From positions 1-45,396 of the forward strand of contig CAXQRU010000165.1 of assembly GCA_964226685.1 (NCBI GenBank): 45,396 bases of DNA, given 5' to 3'. Under the pieces are notes generated by a model. That model had not been told where the DNA came from. It saw only the letters and a program-made list of their open reading frames with translations, and searched no databases. The stretch comes from CAXQRU01 sp964226685. GTDB taxonomy: Bacteria > Pseudomonadota > Gammaproteobacteria > Pseudomonadales > Cellvibrionaceae. The translations under genes were made by a program, and so were the position numbers. The stretch's first letter is position 1, and each line of letters begins with the position of its first letter. Positions 7,656-16,451 of the stretch are shown here, piece by piece.

Positions 7656-8483
7656 TTATTGACGACAGTCCTTCCCTTGTATCCAGTATGTTCCCATTCC
7701 TAGTCGAACATTGTCCGACTTATTTTGAGTCGACTCATGCTGCGTTAACCATTGATCGACTTCTTCTAAATATCGTTGGGCGGTATGATCGATAAATTGC
7801 TTAAACTCTCCTATGTGCGCTTTATCGATGCATACATTCGTAGCCCTTCGTTCAAACCGTTGTGGCTCCTGCCGCTCTTCCCTGTATAAATTGTGATAAA
7901 TCGTTGTCAGGTGATCATTAATGATGCTGCCTGCATGAGTTATCGCGTCTGGATCAATATAATCCAGTGTTGGCTCCTTGCCGGTAGAGGGTCTGGGGAT
8001 GTAGAAAAGCTTTTTGAGTTCATAGTGCTCGTTGCGCTTTTCTATTACCTCTGATCGTACTAATTCCTTTAGTAGCGTTGTGACAGCGATATCGCCCCCA
8101 TACTCCTCTGCCAATAAGCCAAATTCCGTTTCGGTAAGTGGCCTTGCCTGGCCATTTTCGCTGTATTTGTCATCGTGACTCCAGCCGCTAATAATCCTTG
8201 CGATCCTGTCGGGTGCTCTTGGTGCCTCAATGCCTCCTTCGAGCAGTGTGTCCTTAGTCCTTTTTATGTCTTTCCTGTTGATCCCCGTAATCATGGCCAC
8301 TCTTGAGTTGTTGGTGGTTCTTCCGTTTACGCCATATTCATCAAAAGCAACCTTAATAAAGCATCCTTTGCTGAGCTCAGAGAATTCGCGATAGTTTATG
8401 CCATTTCTAAGTGCCAGTTTTATGAGTGGCTTTAGTAACAGTACAAACGCTTTCTTGATACGATTCTTTGTGTCTCTCTCCAT
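7656..8483 (-). CDS. DUF6502 family protein, possible DNA-binding regulator
   Basis: A 275-residue protein with the DUF6502 layout: an N-terminal LLKPLIKLALRNGINYREFSELSKGCFIKVA segment, then a region resembling a winged helix (TTNNSRVAMITGINRKDIKRTKDTL), and a C-terminal helical part ending in a long charged helix (IDHTAQRYLEEVDQWL). The middle region looks like helix-turn-helix DNA binding; the family itself has no established function that I know of. The start at 8483 has no ribosome-binding site at a useful distance, and a promoter just upstream would begin the mRNA within a few bases of the ATG, so translation may be leaderless. It precedes araC in the same orientation; both may be regulatory. 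Confidence 0.8.
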   Translation of the reverse strand: MERDTKNRIKKAFVLLLKPLIKLALRNGINYREFSELSKGCFIKVAFDEYGVNGRTTNNSRVAMITGINRKDIKRTKDTLLEGGIEAPRAPDRIARIISGWSHDDKYSENGQARPLTETEFGLLAEEYGGDIAVTTLLKELVRSEVIEKRNEHYELKKLFYIPRPSTGKEPTLDYIDPDAITHAGSIINDHLTTIYHNLYREERQEPQRFERRATNVCIDKAHIGEFKQFIDHTAQRYLEEVDQWLTQHESTQNKSDNVRLGMGTYWIQGKDCRQ

Positions 8484-8491
8484 ATGTGGGA

Positions 8492-8520
8492 ATTATTTCC
8501 CCAAATGCGATTTGAGTCAA
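8492..8520 (-). promoter_or_regulatory. Promoter of the DUF6502-araC operon, giving a near-leaderless mRNA
   Basis: On the - strand, TTGACT (8520-8515) and AATAAT (8497-8492) are separated by exactly 17 bases. Initiation six to eight bases past the -10 would fall at about 8484-8486, next to the ATG at 8483. The -10 lies inside an inverted repeat GGGAA-N4-TTCCC, which would suit a repressor. Confidence 0.65.
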
Positions 8521-8552
8521 GGGTTTTTTTGGTAAATTGCCAAAATTAACCC
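8521..8552. repeat. Inverted repeat directly upstream of the DUF6502 promoter
   Basis: GGGTT (8521-8525) pairs with AACCC (8548-8552), with an inner TTTGG/CCAAA arm around TAAATTG. It abuts the -35 element and has no T run for termination, so an operator is more likely than a terminator. Confidence 0.5.
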
Positions 8553-8571
8553 AAAACAATCAAAAGCGAAT

Positions 8572-8623
8572 AAAATTTGATCGATCTTGAGGCGTGCGAC
8601 GTCGCTGATCTAAAAATTTGATC
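8572..8623. repeat. Direct repeat AAAATTTGATC, two copies 41 bp apart
   Basis: The copies are at 8572-8582 and 8613-8623. The second also forms half of an inverted repeat CTGATC-N9-GATCAG (8605-8625). A 41-bp phase is about four helical turns, which would place bound proteins on one face of the DNA. Confidence 0.45.
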
Positions 8624-8644
8624 AGTTAGAACGATGAGTGGGTT

Positions 8645-9448
8645 TTAGTGATTTGGGGTTTGGAAAAGGGCTTGGTCTTCTAATCGCATGGCGGTTAGGT
8701 GATAACCCCAGACGCAGCCGGTATCCAGTGCAATGGCGTGAGGGTGGTTGGTTTGGCCTTGGAGTGTTGCCCAGTGGCCAAAAATAATGGTGTCGTTTTG
8801 AGTTTTTCGCTTGGGGAGGTCGAACCAGGGTATCAGCCCTTGGGGTGCTTGATCACTTTTACAGTCAAAGTCCATACGTCCATCAGCATGGCAAAAGCGC
8901 AGGCGAGTAAAGTAGTTGGTGATGACTCGAAGGCGCGTCATGCCGGAGAGGTCATCTTGCCATTGATCGGGCTGGTTGCCGTACATGGTCTCTAAAAACG
9001 TCGTGTAGTCAGGGCCTTGCAGTGCGGTTTGAACCTCTTGGCTGAGCCGCAGCGCCTTTTGGATGCTCCATTGGGGGTGAAGGCCTGCATGGACTAGGCT
9101 GTATCCAAGGTTGGCATCGTGGTGAAAAAGGGGTTGTTGCTTCAGCCAGTTGATGAGCTGGCTTTTGTCAGGCGCATCGACAATATCGGTTAATGTGTCG
9201 GATTTCGAAGGGCTTCGCTTGCCTTCTAGAAAGGCGAGTAGGTGCAAATCGTGATTGCCAAGAACAATGGTGCAGCGCTCTTTGAGCTGATAAAGAGTCC
9301 GTAGCACTCCTAGTGAGTTGGGGCCGCGATTGACGAGATCACCGGCGATCCAAAGGTAATCTTCGCTAGGGTCAAATTGAATAATCTCCAGCAGTCGGTT
9401 CAGTGGTTGTAAGCAGCCTTGAATATCGCCTATGGCATAGGTGGCCAC
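8645..9448 (-). CDS. apaH: Symmetrical bis(5'-nucleosyl)-tetraphosphatase
   Basis: A 267-residue metallophosphatase that cleaves Ap4A to two ADP. All PPP-type motifs are near the N-terminus: GDIQGC, GDLVNRGPNSLG and GNHDLH, with a later His in FGHWATLQG and the GCVWG block. The start codon is GTG and shares its first G with the TAG stop of apaG (TAGTG), so translation is coupled. It is the last gene of the lptD-surA-pdxA-rsmA-apaG-apaH operon, the usual order in gammaproteobacteria. The length and motifs are normal. Confidence 0.95.
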   Translation of the reverse strand: MATYAIGDIQGCLQPLNRLLEIIQFDPSEDYLWIAGDLVNRGPNSLGVLRTLYQLKERCTIVLGNHDLHLLAFLEGKRSPSKSDTLTDIVDAPDKSQLINWLKQQPLFHHDANLGYSLVHAGLHPQWSIQKALRLSQEVQTALQGPDYTTFLETMYGNQPDQWQDDLSGMTRLRVITNYFTRLRFCHADGRMDFDCKSDQAPQGLIPWFDLPKRKTQNDTIIFGHWATLQGQTNHPHAIALDTGCVWGYHLTAMRLEDQALFQTPNH

Positions 9449-9810
9449 TAGTGCAGGGCCTTGGGGTGAGTAAGTCCAAAGGGGGCGATGGGCGCTTCAA
9501 ACAGTTCGCCGTTATCGAGGCTCATGAAGTAGTGTCCTTCCATCGTGCCTGTGGGGGTTTCAAGAATGGCGCCACTTTGGTAGCTGAAACTGTTGCCGGG
9601 TTCAATGATCGGTTGCTCGCCGATGACGCCTTCACCTTTGACTTCTCTGACTTTGTTATTGCCATCGGTAATGATCCAGTGGCGTCTTAAGAGTTGGGCT
9701 GGTCGTGGGCCTTGATTGGTGATGGTGATATGGTACATATAGGCGTAGCGCGATTGTTCTGGTTGCGATTGTTCAGGTAGGTATCGGCTATTTACTTGGA
9801 TATTAATCAT
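9448..9810 (-). CDS. apaG: Co2+/Mg2+ efflux-associated protein ApaG
   Basis: A 120-residue single-domain protein with the ApaG (DUF525) fibronectin-III-like beta sandwich: MYHITITNQGPRPAQLLRRHWIITD, then GEQPIIEPGNSFSYQSGA and GTMEGHYFM. The domain fills the whole protein. Its biochemical role is unsettled; mutants in enterics affect cobalt tolerance. The start overlaps the end of rsmA by eight bases and the stop overlaps the apaH GTG by one, so it is translated as part of the chain. Confidence 0.95.
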   Translation of the reverse strand: MINIQVNSRYLPEQSQPEQSRYAYMYHITITNQGPRPAQLLRRHWIITDGNNKVREVKGEGVIGEQPIIEPGNSFSYQSGAILETPTGTMEGHYFMSLDNGELFEAPIAPFGLTHPKALH

Positions 9811-10588
9811 GGCAAATTTGGTTACTCAGTGTCACAAAGTCATTAATGGATAGTTTTTCAGCTCGCAAGCTGGTGTCTATAGCAAGTTTGTCTTCGGGTA
9901 TTTGTGCAAGTTCTTCCTTTAGCGTATTTCGTAGAGTTTTACGTCGTTGTTGAAACGCTCGATTAACCAATTGTTCAAAATGGGCTTTGTTGTTCGCGGT
10001 GTAAGGAAGCTCTTTCCACGGGGTAAGTCTTACAATGGCTGAGTCGACTTTGGGTTGAGGTCTAAAGCACCCAGGGCCCACGTCAAATAAATGGTCTACC
10101 TTGCAGTAGTATTGCATCATGATTCCAAGGCGGCCATAGTGTTTGTCACCGGGTTGCGCTGCGAGCCGTTGCACCACTTCTTTTTGCAGCATAAAGTGCA
10201 TATCTTGAATGATTTCTCGGTGTTCCAGTAGGTGGAACATCAAAGGGGTTGATATGTTATATGGCAAGTTGCCAATAATTCGAATAGGGTTTTCACTTGA
10301 GCCAAGTCGAAGGTAGTCGAATTTAAGTGCGTCTTCGTTGTAGAGTGTGAATTTATTGTTGTTGGCAAATTGTGCTAGCAGGATAGGTATGAGATCCCGA
10401 TCGAGTTCAATGGCGCTAAGGGATGTGCAGGTGTTGATAATATCGACGGTTAATGCGCCTTGACCTGGGCCAATTTCGACAATCCGGTCGCGGTCATTGA
10501 GTTTTAGGCTGCGGATAATATGGTTGATGATGCCTTGGTCGACCAAGAAGTTTTGGCCAAATCGTTTGCGTGCTTTATGGCCGTTCAT
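9803..10588 (-). CDS. rsmA: 16S rRNA dimethyladenosine transferase (KsgA)
   Basis: It dimethylates the two adjacent adenines in the 3'-terminal hairpin of 16S rRNA during small-subunit maturation. The protein begins MNGHKARKRFGQNFL and has SAM motif I VEIGPGQGALT, the catalytic NLPYNIS motif and a C-terminal domain with the QQRRKTLRN basic block. The frame is open upstream to 10630, but ATG 10588 forms a four-base ATGA overlap with the pdxA stop and starts at the family's usual N-terminus, giving 261 residues, the expected size. Confidence 0.96.
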   Translation of the reverse strand: MNGHKARKRFGQNFLVDQGIINHIIRSLKLNDRDRIVEIGPGQGALTVDIINTCTSLSAIELDRDLIPILLAQFANNNKFTLYNEDALKFDYLRLGSSENPIRIIGNLPYNISTPLMFHLLEHREIIQDMHFMLQKEVVQRLAAQPGDKHYGRLGIMMQYYCKVDHLFDVGPGCFRPQPKVDSAIVRLTPWKELPYTANNKAHFEQLVNRAFQQRRKTLRNTLKEELAQIPEDKLAIDTSLRAEKLSINDFVTLSNQICHD

Positions 10589-11577
10589 GCGGACTGTCTC
10601 GTTAGGTGATCGGCATAGTCTAATGCACACGCTAAGCTTTTGCTATCGGCAAGACCGGTGCCGGCTAAGTCTAGTGCGGTGCCGTGATCGACGGAGGTGC
10701 GTATGAAGGGGAGGCCGAGCGTAATGTTCACGGCCTCGCCAAAGCTGTGACTTTTGAGTACGGGCAGTCCTTGGTCGTGGTACATCGCCAAAATGGCATC
10801 GGCATTTTGTAGGTATTTCGCCGTAAAAGCGGTATCAGCCGGTAGCGGGCCGTCCAATTGCATTTCAGCCTTTAATTCATTGATCACTGGGCTGATGGTA
10901 GTGATTTCTTCAAGACCTAGATGGCCGCCTTCTCCGGCGTGGGGGTTTAAGCCACAAACAAGTATTTTGGGCTGCTTAATGCCAAAGTGATTTTTTAGGT
11001 CATTGTTTAGAATGCGCAGTACGGAGCGCAGTCGCTCTTTGGTGATGGCCTCAGAAACTTTAGCTAACGGCAGGTGAGTGGTGGCTAAAGCCACTCGAAG
11101 AGCGGGCGAGGTGGCTTGTGTGGCGAGCATCATGACCACCATTGGGGTTTGGGTTTTTTCCGCTAAGAATTCGGTGTGCCCGCTAAAAGCGATGCCGCTG
11201 TCGATGATAATGCTTTTTTGCACAGGCCCTGTGATTAGGGCTTGTATCTGATGCTGTTGCGCTCTCTCAACCGCTCGCTCTAGGGTATTGATGACATAGG
11301 CAGCATTGGTTTTATCGAGTTTTCCTGGTGTACATGGTGTTTTTAGTTTGATCGCCTCAAGAAATAGTTCTCCAGCCCGGCAGCCTTGTGGCGGTGCTTG
11401 GTAGTCGATAGGGATTAATTTCAGTGGCAGCTTTAACTGCTCGGCGCGAGCAGTGAGTAGGTTTGGGTCTGCGATGGCAATGCGCTGGTAGTTACAGGCA
11501 TTTTGGGCAATTTTTATGGTGATGTCTGGCCCAATACCCGCGGGTTCGCCAGGAGTGATAGCTAGTCTGCGGTTCAT
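10585..11577 (-). CDS. pdxA: 4-hydroxythreonine-4-phosphate dehydrogenase
   Basis: An enzyme of the DXP-dependent pyridoxal phosphate pathway, 330 residues. It shows the N-terminal TPGEPAGIGPDI signature, the metal-ligand regions SGHTEFLAE and MYHDQGL, and the HAGEGGHLG loop that binds substrate phosphate. Its start overlaps the surA stop by four bases (ATGA) and its stop overlaps the rsmA start in the same way. No motif is missing. Confidence 0.96.
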   Translation of the reverse strand: MNRRLAITPGEPAGIGPDITIKIAQNACNYQRIAIADPNLLTARAEQLKLPLKLIPIDYQAPPQGCRAGELFLEAIKLKTPCTPGKLDKTNAAYVINTLERAVERAQQHQIQALITGPVQKSIIIDSGIAFSGHTEFLAEKTQTPMVVMMLATQATSPALRVALATTHLPLAKVSEAITKERLRSVLRILNNDLKNHFGIKQPKILVCGLNPHAGEGGHLGLEEITTISPVINELKAEMQLDGPLPADTAFTAKYLQNADAILAMYHDQGLPVLKSHSFGEAVNITLGLPFIRTSVDHGTALDLAGTGLADSKSLACALDYADHLTRQSA

Positions 11578-12821
11578 AACATAACGTTAACGTAGGCTCT
11601 ATCTCGAATTTCTTGCAGCCACAGTTGGAGTTCGTCGTTAAAGCGCTGTTTGCGGAGCAGTTCAGCGGCTTGGTTGCGAATCACGATTTCAGTCATGTCT
11701 TGGTTGCGCCGGTCTTCTACATATAAAATGTGCCAACCAAATTGGCTTTGAAAAGGCGGGCTGACTACGCCAACGGGGGTTTGATTCATCATTTGTTCAA
11801 AGGCGGGGGCAAACATGCCGGGTGTTGACCAGTCTAGGCTGCCACCGTTGAGCATGGAGCCAATATCCTCTGAGTATTCTCTGGCCATATCGGCAAAGGA
11901 TTCGCCATTGATAACACGTTGGCGGATCGAGTGGAGTTTGGCTTCGGCGTCGGCATCGTCAACAATCATGGAGGTTTTGATAAGAATGTGGCGAACCTTG
12001 GATTGCTCAACCATGACATTCTCAGTGCCTTGTTTGTCAATGAGTTGTAGAATATGGGTGCCTGCGCCACTGGTAAACGGTGAGGTGAGGCTGCCTTTGT
12101 CAAGACCTTGAAGTTTTTCTATGAATAAATTGGGTAACTCTTTCGCCAGTTGCCAGCCAAAGTCCCCTCCTGCAGGTGCTTGATTGCCATCGGAAAATTG
12201 TTTGGCGACATCGGCAAATGATTGTTTGGTGAGTGCTTCATTGACCGCCCTGAGTTTGGCGTCGTGTTGCTCGCCATTGGCCACCAATATATGAGCAATA
12301 TGATATCTGGGTGAGCTCCAGGCTTGGCCCCGTTTGGATTTTAAGAAATTATCGATGTCTTGTTCGGTGATATTAATGCGGCGATTGACTTGGCTCTGTT
12401 GAATTTGGGTGACCAATATTTCGTTGCGAATTTCTTCGCGAAGATCGCCCATAGTCATTGATTTTTGAGCTAAGTAATCATCGATGTTAATGGATTGTTC
12501 GCCGAGCTTTTTAATTAAGGCATCCACAGAGTTGGTAATTTCTGACTCTTGAACTCGCACTCCAGCCCTTTTGGCCATTTGTAGCTGGATTCGCTCAAGT
12601 ATGAGGTGATCGAGTACTTGAGTTTTGAGCTCTGCATCGGGTCTATCTTGAGTCTCTTCTATGCGCTCTTTAAGTAAGCCAAGTTTTAGGGTTAGCTCGC
12701 TTTCTAAAATAATGTCGTCTTCTACAATGGCAACGGAGCGATCCAATGCTTCAAAGCTGTAAGATGAAATGGAACTCAGTAGTATAGTTAGCAATAGTAA
12801 AAGTTGTTTGTAAATCATCAT
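11574..12821 (-). CDS. surA: Periplasmic chaperone and peptidyl-prolyl isomerase SurA
   Basis: It escorts unfolded outer-membrane proteins, LptD among them, through the periplasm. ATG 12821 lies seven bases after the lptD stop and starts directly at the signal peptide (MMIYKQLLLLLTILLSSISSYS); an in-frame ATG at 12851 lies inside lptD and has no ribosome-binding site. The 415-residue product has the SurA N-terminal domain (about 25-165), two parvulin domains (about 175-270 and 285-380, with YHIAHILVANGE and KVRHILIKTSM openings) and a C-terminal helix. Position between lptD and pdxA is the standard one. Confidence 0.95.
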   Translation of the reverse strand: MMIYKQLLLLLTILLSSISSYSFEALDRSVAIVEDDIILESELTLKLGLLKERIEETQDRPDAELKTQVLDHLILERIQLQMAKRAGVRVQESEITNSVDALIKKLGEQSINIDDYLAQKSMTMGDLREEIRNEILVTQIQQSQVNRRINITEQDIDNFLKSKRGQAWSSPRYHIAHILVANGEQHDAKLRAVNEALTKQSFADVAKQFSDGNQAPAGGDFGWQLAKELPNLFIEKLQGLDKGSLTSPFTSGAGTHILQLIDKQGTENVMVEQSKVRHILIKTSMIVDDADAEAKLHSIRQRVINGESFADMAREYSEDIGSMLNGGSLDWSTPGMFAPAFEQMMNQTPVGVVSPPFQSQFGWHILYVEDRRNQDMTEIVIRNQAAELLRKQRFNDELQLWLQEIRDRAYVNVML

Positions 12822-12828
12822 ATCAAGG

Positions 12829-15249
12829 TTAGTTTGTATTCCAGTCGGCATAGCCGTCTATGGTTTCTTCCAAAGTTGTGTCGAGTTTTCGGCCGATGCC
12901 TCCAAGGCCTTTTAGCTGAAACTCTAAAAATATCCCGCGATCATACTCTAGTTCGTCATCGCTCACCACCGCTTGAAATTCATTGTCTAGCCAGCGTCTG
13001 GCAGCCAGTCTGATTCGGTAACAGCAGTCGTTATACTCTATTCCGCCGAGCAAGTCGATTTCGCGCTCCCTTTCAAGGTCGTAATTGACATGGGCCATGA
13101 GCGTCCAGCGGTTGTCGACAATTGGCCAGATCGCCGAGCCGCTCACTTGCTTGATATCGCCGATGCTCGGAGCTTGTCTGAGATAGCGATAATCAAAATT
13201 GAGCAGTTGGCGCTCTTTGCGATATCTTAAGCTGACATTACCCTGTGTCACCTGGTCATTTTCGTCGTTGAACAACAGGTCGCTGCTGAGCGTCCAGTGA
13301 TCAGCGATTTGGCCACTGACTCGCATTGCTATGTCAGAGTCATTATCCGTCTCTGGAGTTCCCGTTAATGTTACTTTTCGGTCATCAAAGTAGTAAATTT
13401 GGCCGATACTGATATTGAGCCACTCTCTGCCACTCTTTTGGCTAATAAAGCGATTGGTTAGGCCGATGGAGAGTTGGTCGGCATCGTCAAGTCGATCTCC
13501 GCCTGCAAAGCGGGTGGTGCGAAATAGTTGGTCATAGGAGAAAGTGAGGTCGCTGGTATCGAAATCAATATCTTGGCCGCTATTGGTCAAATCAAAGAGA
13601 TCGCTATGGTCGCGGAAGGCACTTTTTAGATAAAACAGCCGTGGCTCAAAAGTTTGAACGTAGGGGGCTTCACCCAATGTGCCCTCTCTTTCAAAAAACA
13701 GTCCTGCATCAAGGCTGGCTAAAGGTGCGTTGATGCTGGGGTTGTCGTCTTGACCTGACGCTAGGTTGTCATCGTCAAGTTGGTAGCTCAGGTGTCGAAT
13801 GCCTACCATGGGTTGGATAAGTCCCCATTCTCGGCTGCCTCGCCAGCTGAGCTGATAGTCCAAGCGGACCCGATTGCCGGTGATTTGAGTGTCGCTATCT
13901 TTGTGGTCAAAGTGTATCCATTCATGCCCAAAATTGGCCTCCCAGTTGCCCATCTGGTAGCGTCCATTGGCACTGGTGGCCGGAAGTTGCTGATAGGGCT
14001 CTTCAATGCCGTCAGCTAGCAGTTGATATTGCTGTAGCCTTGAAGTGATTTGCCAGTGGGGTAGTTGGTAACTTAATTGGGCGCTTTGGTTGAGTTGAGT
14101 ATCGCTGCTGTTATTGGTAGTAATGGCGGTATCTAGGTCTCTGAAGTAGTTTCGATCGCTGACTTTAGCGTAGTCTATCGAACTGCTCCAGCGCCCCTTT
14201 TGGCCGGTTTGTTGGGCGCCAACCATCCAGCGGTCCTGACCTTTAAACGGGCGTGCTTGTGCTTCGGTGAGGGTGCCATTGGTGATGAGTTTATCAATGT
14301 CGTCATCGTCTCCGCCCTGATCATCATGTAAGTAACCCCAAGTGATTTCGCTGGCGAAAATGGGGCTTAAGTGGCGAAATTCCCCCTCGAGTAACAGACC
14401 ATGACCTTGTAAATGGCTGCCGACGAGTGTTAGGTCGTAGTTTGGTGCTAAGTTGAAGTAGTAGGGTATCGATACATTGGCCCCGCTGTCGGTAACGCTA
14501 AAGCTTGGGAACAGAAAGCCTGATTGGCGTTGATCCCCGACCGGAAAGCGCACATAGGGGAAGTAAAAAACCGGGATGTCTTTGACTTCCAAGGTGACGT
14601 TTCGGGCCACACCTTGAGTGCGCTCAGGGTTGATAGTAATTCGGCTGCCTTTGAGTGCCCAGGCGTTTTCTTCCGGTGGGCAGTAGGTATAAGAAGCGTC
14701 TTCAAATTCTAGGCTTTGATCCAGCTTTTGGCTGATGTGCTCAGCGTCTCCGCGTATATGGCTCTCATGGACTACATATTTTGAACCGCTAATGGAAAAA
14801 GTGCGGTTGTCTCGATGTAGCTCTGCTTGTTCCCCAGTGACAAGCAAACCCGGCTCTCTTACGACAATATTGCCTTCAAGGTGAATGGTGTTTTGAGCTT
14901 CATTGATGGTGGCGTGGTCAGCTTTTAGGTGACGGTAGCCTTGAATGACTTCGACCTCACCTTTCAGTTCAATGATCCTTTTTTCCTCCTCGATCTTCAT
15001 GTGTGAGTCTAGCGCTTGAGCGTTAATGGGGGATTGCTCGGGAGTGGCATCACCACCTGGTGGAGGTGGTGATATATAGGCGCCACAGCAGCCCGCTTTG
15101 ATCGATGCTTTTTGTTCGGGATTTAGCTCGCTTTCTGGGTGCCAGTCCATTTCTTGAGCCCAGCTGGTGATGCTAAGAAGAGATAGCCCTAATGTGAGAT
15201 AACGAGGCCATCGATAAAAAGCGCCATGGCGTAGCTTTGGGTGAGTCAT
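12829..15249 (-). CDS. lptD: LPS-assembly outer-membrane protein LptD
   Basis: It inserts lipopolysaccharide into the outer leaflet together with LptE. The frame is open from 15345, but ATG 15249 starts at a signal peptide (about residues 1-31, ending ITSWA) and has GGA six bases upstream, giving 806 residues. After the signal comes a short linker with Cys54-Cys55 and a proline run, an LptA-like beta-jellyroll (about 85-215, with a third Cys in TYCPPEE), then a large C-terminal barrel. A second Cys pair lies about 65 residues from the end (NDCCYRIRL). E. coli LptD has Cys at two N-terminal sites and a C-terminal Cys pair joined by two non-consecutive disulfides; the set here is compatible with that. 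It leads the leftward operon and diverges from amgK. Confidence 0.95.
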   Translation of the reverse strand: MTHPKLRHGAFYRWPRYLTLGLSLLSITSWAQEMDWHPESELNPEQKASIKAGCCGAYISPPPPGGDATPEQSPINAQALDSHMKIEEEKRIIELKGEVEVIQGYRHLKADHATINEAQNTIHLEGNIVVREPGLLVTGEQAELHRDNRTFSISGSKYVVHESHIRGDAEHISQKLDQSLEFEDASYTYCPPEENAWALKGSRITINPERTQGVARNVTLEVKDIPVFYFPYVRFPVGDQRQSGFLFPSFSVTDSGANVSIPYYFNLAPNYDLTLVGSHLQGHGLLLEGEFRHLSPIFASEITWGYLHDDQGGDDDDIDKLITNGTLTEAQARPFKGQDRWMVGAQQTGQKGRWSSSIDYAKVSDRNYFRDLDTAITTNNSSDTQLNQSAQLSYQLPHWQITSRLQQYQLLADGIEEPYQQLPATSANGRYQMGNWEANFGHEWIHFDHKDSDTQITGNRVRLDYQLSWRGSREWGLIQPMVGIRHLSYQLDDDNLASGQDDNPSINAPLASLDAGLFFEREGTLGEAPYVQTFEPRLFYLKSAFRDHSDLFDLTNSGQDIDFDTSDLTFSYDQLFRTTRFAGGDRLDDADQLSIGLTNRFISQKSGREWLNISIGQIYYFDDRKVTLTGTPETDNDSDIAMRVSGQIADHWTLSSDLLFNDENDQVTQGNVSLRYRKERQLLNFDYRYLRQAPSIGDIKQVSGSAIWPIVDNRWTLMAHVNYDLEREREIDLLGGIEYNDCCYRIRLAARRWLDNEFQAVVSDDELEYDRGIFLEFQLKGLGGIGRKLDTTLEETIDGYADWNTN

Positions 15250-15368
15250 TTTTTCCACAACTTGTCTTGGTTTCTGGGTCGTATCATTTAAGCGTGCCAA
15301 TTCTACTGTAAAAAAGCTTGGGAGTGGTGGTACTATCCTAATCAATTATCATTTTGTTGGGAGTCATC

Positions 15369-16451
15369 ATGCAGGGTTTACCGCATTCTACTGAAACGTC
15401 GGGACCTTTGGTCGATTGGGTAAAAGAGGGCTTGGCCAAGCAAAACATTATTTTGCCTTCTTTAACACTGGTGCCGCTCAGTGGCGATGCTGGGATGCGT
15501 GTGTACTATCGAATTCAAGAGCAGGCCGGTTTTTTGGTGGCGGCATCGCCCCAAAATCAGTCGGCGGAGTGCGTTCAAACTTTTGCGAAGGTGGCGGCGG
15601 CTTTGCGGCAACACTCGGTGATGGTGCCAGAGGTGTATGCACTCGATGCTGAGCGTAATTGGATGCTGTTGTCTGATCTCGGTGAGACCTTATTTGGCGA
15701 AGTGTTGACAGAGGAGTCGGTGAATATGCTCTACAGTGAGGCGTTGATGACCTTGCTCCAGATACAGCAAATTCCTGATGAGTGTGTGGCGTTGCCATCC
15801 TATGATCGAGAGACGCTTAGGCGAGAAATGGATCTTTTTAGTGAGTGGTTTGTGGGCAAGATGCTCAACTATGAGTTGAGTGACGAGGAGCGCGCTCTGA
15901 TCCACTCCACGCTGACCTATTTGGAAGATCAGGCCTTGGAGCAACCGATCGTGTTTGTGCATCGAGATTATCACAGCCGAAACCTCATGTATCGAGAGGG
16001 AATTGCGCCCGGCGTGATTGATTTTCAGGATGCGCTCAGAGGGCCAATTACTTACGATGTGGTGTCTCTATTGCGCGATTGCTATGTAAGATGGCAGCCA
16101 GAGCAGGTGCGTCGTTGGGCGATCACTTATGCCAATATGGCCATTGAGTTGGGTTTGATGCCCGCTGTTGATGAGGATACCTTTTTACGCTGGTTTGACA
16201 CCATGGGCCTTCAGCGTCATATCAAAGTGTTGGGTATTTTTGCTCGTCTCTCGCTCAGGGACAATAAGCATAATTACCTTAACGACTTGCCTTTAGTGAT
16301 CCGTTATACCTTGGAAGTAGCTCGTCAATATCCCAAGACTCAAGCTTTTGCCCAGTGGTTTGAGCGTGAGTTGTTACCTATTGCTAAAAATGCGGCTTGG
16401 TATAGTGACTATGAGCGTGCTGGAAGTCGCTCAAGCGAGGCGCTAGCGTGA
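15369..16451 (+). CDS. amgK: N-acetylmuramate/N-acetylglucosamine anomeric kinase
   Basis: It phosphorylates MurNAc at C1 in the MurU peptidoglycan-recycling route, which bypasses de novo UDP-MurNAc synthesis and gives intrinsic fosfomycin resistance in pseudomonads. The 360-residue protein has an aminoglycoside-phosphotransferase fold: catalytic loop FVHRDYHSRNLM, metal site VIDFQDALRGP, and a partner segment near LSLRDNKHNYLND. A TTG at 15354 is in frame, but GGGAG sits six bases before ATG 15369, so ATG is chosen. The stop overlaps the murU GTG by four bases (GTGA). The pair diverges from lptD, as in Pseudomonas. Confidence 0.93.
   Translation: MQGLPHSTETSGPLVDWVKEGLAKQNIILPSLTLVPLSGDAGMRVYYRIQEQAGFLVAASPQNQSAECVQTFAKVAAALRQHSVMVPEVYALDAERNWMLLSDLGETLFGEVLTEESVNMLYSEALMTLLQIQQIPDECVALPSYDRETLRREMDLFSEWFVGKMLNYELSDEERALIHSTLTYLEDQALEQPIVFVHRDYHSRNLMYREGIAPGVIDFQDALRGPITYDVVSLLRDCYVRWQPEQVRRWAITYANMAIELGLMPAVDEDTFLRWFDTMGLQRHIKVLGIFARLSLRDNKHNYLNDLPLVIRYTLEVARQYPKTQAFAQWFERELLPIAKNAAWYSDYERAGSRSSEALA

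Noticed and set aside
8605..8625. CTGATC-N9-GATCAG as the apaH terminator
   Set aside because: No T run follows in the apaH direction; it is better read as part of the repeat cluster upstream of DUF6502.
12822..12851. Upstream ATG for SurA
   Set aside because: It lies inside lptD without a ribosome-binding site and would put ten polar residues before the signal peptide.
15354..15368. TTG start extending AmgK by five residues
   Set aside because: GGGAG is well spaced for ATG 15369 and overlaps the extension itself.
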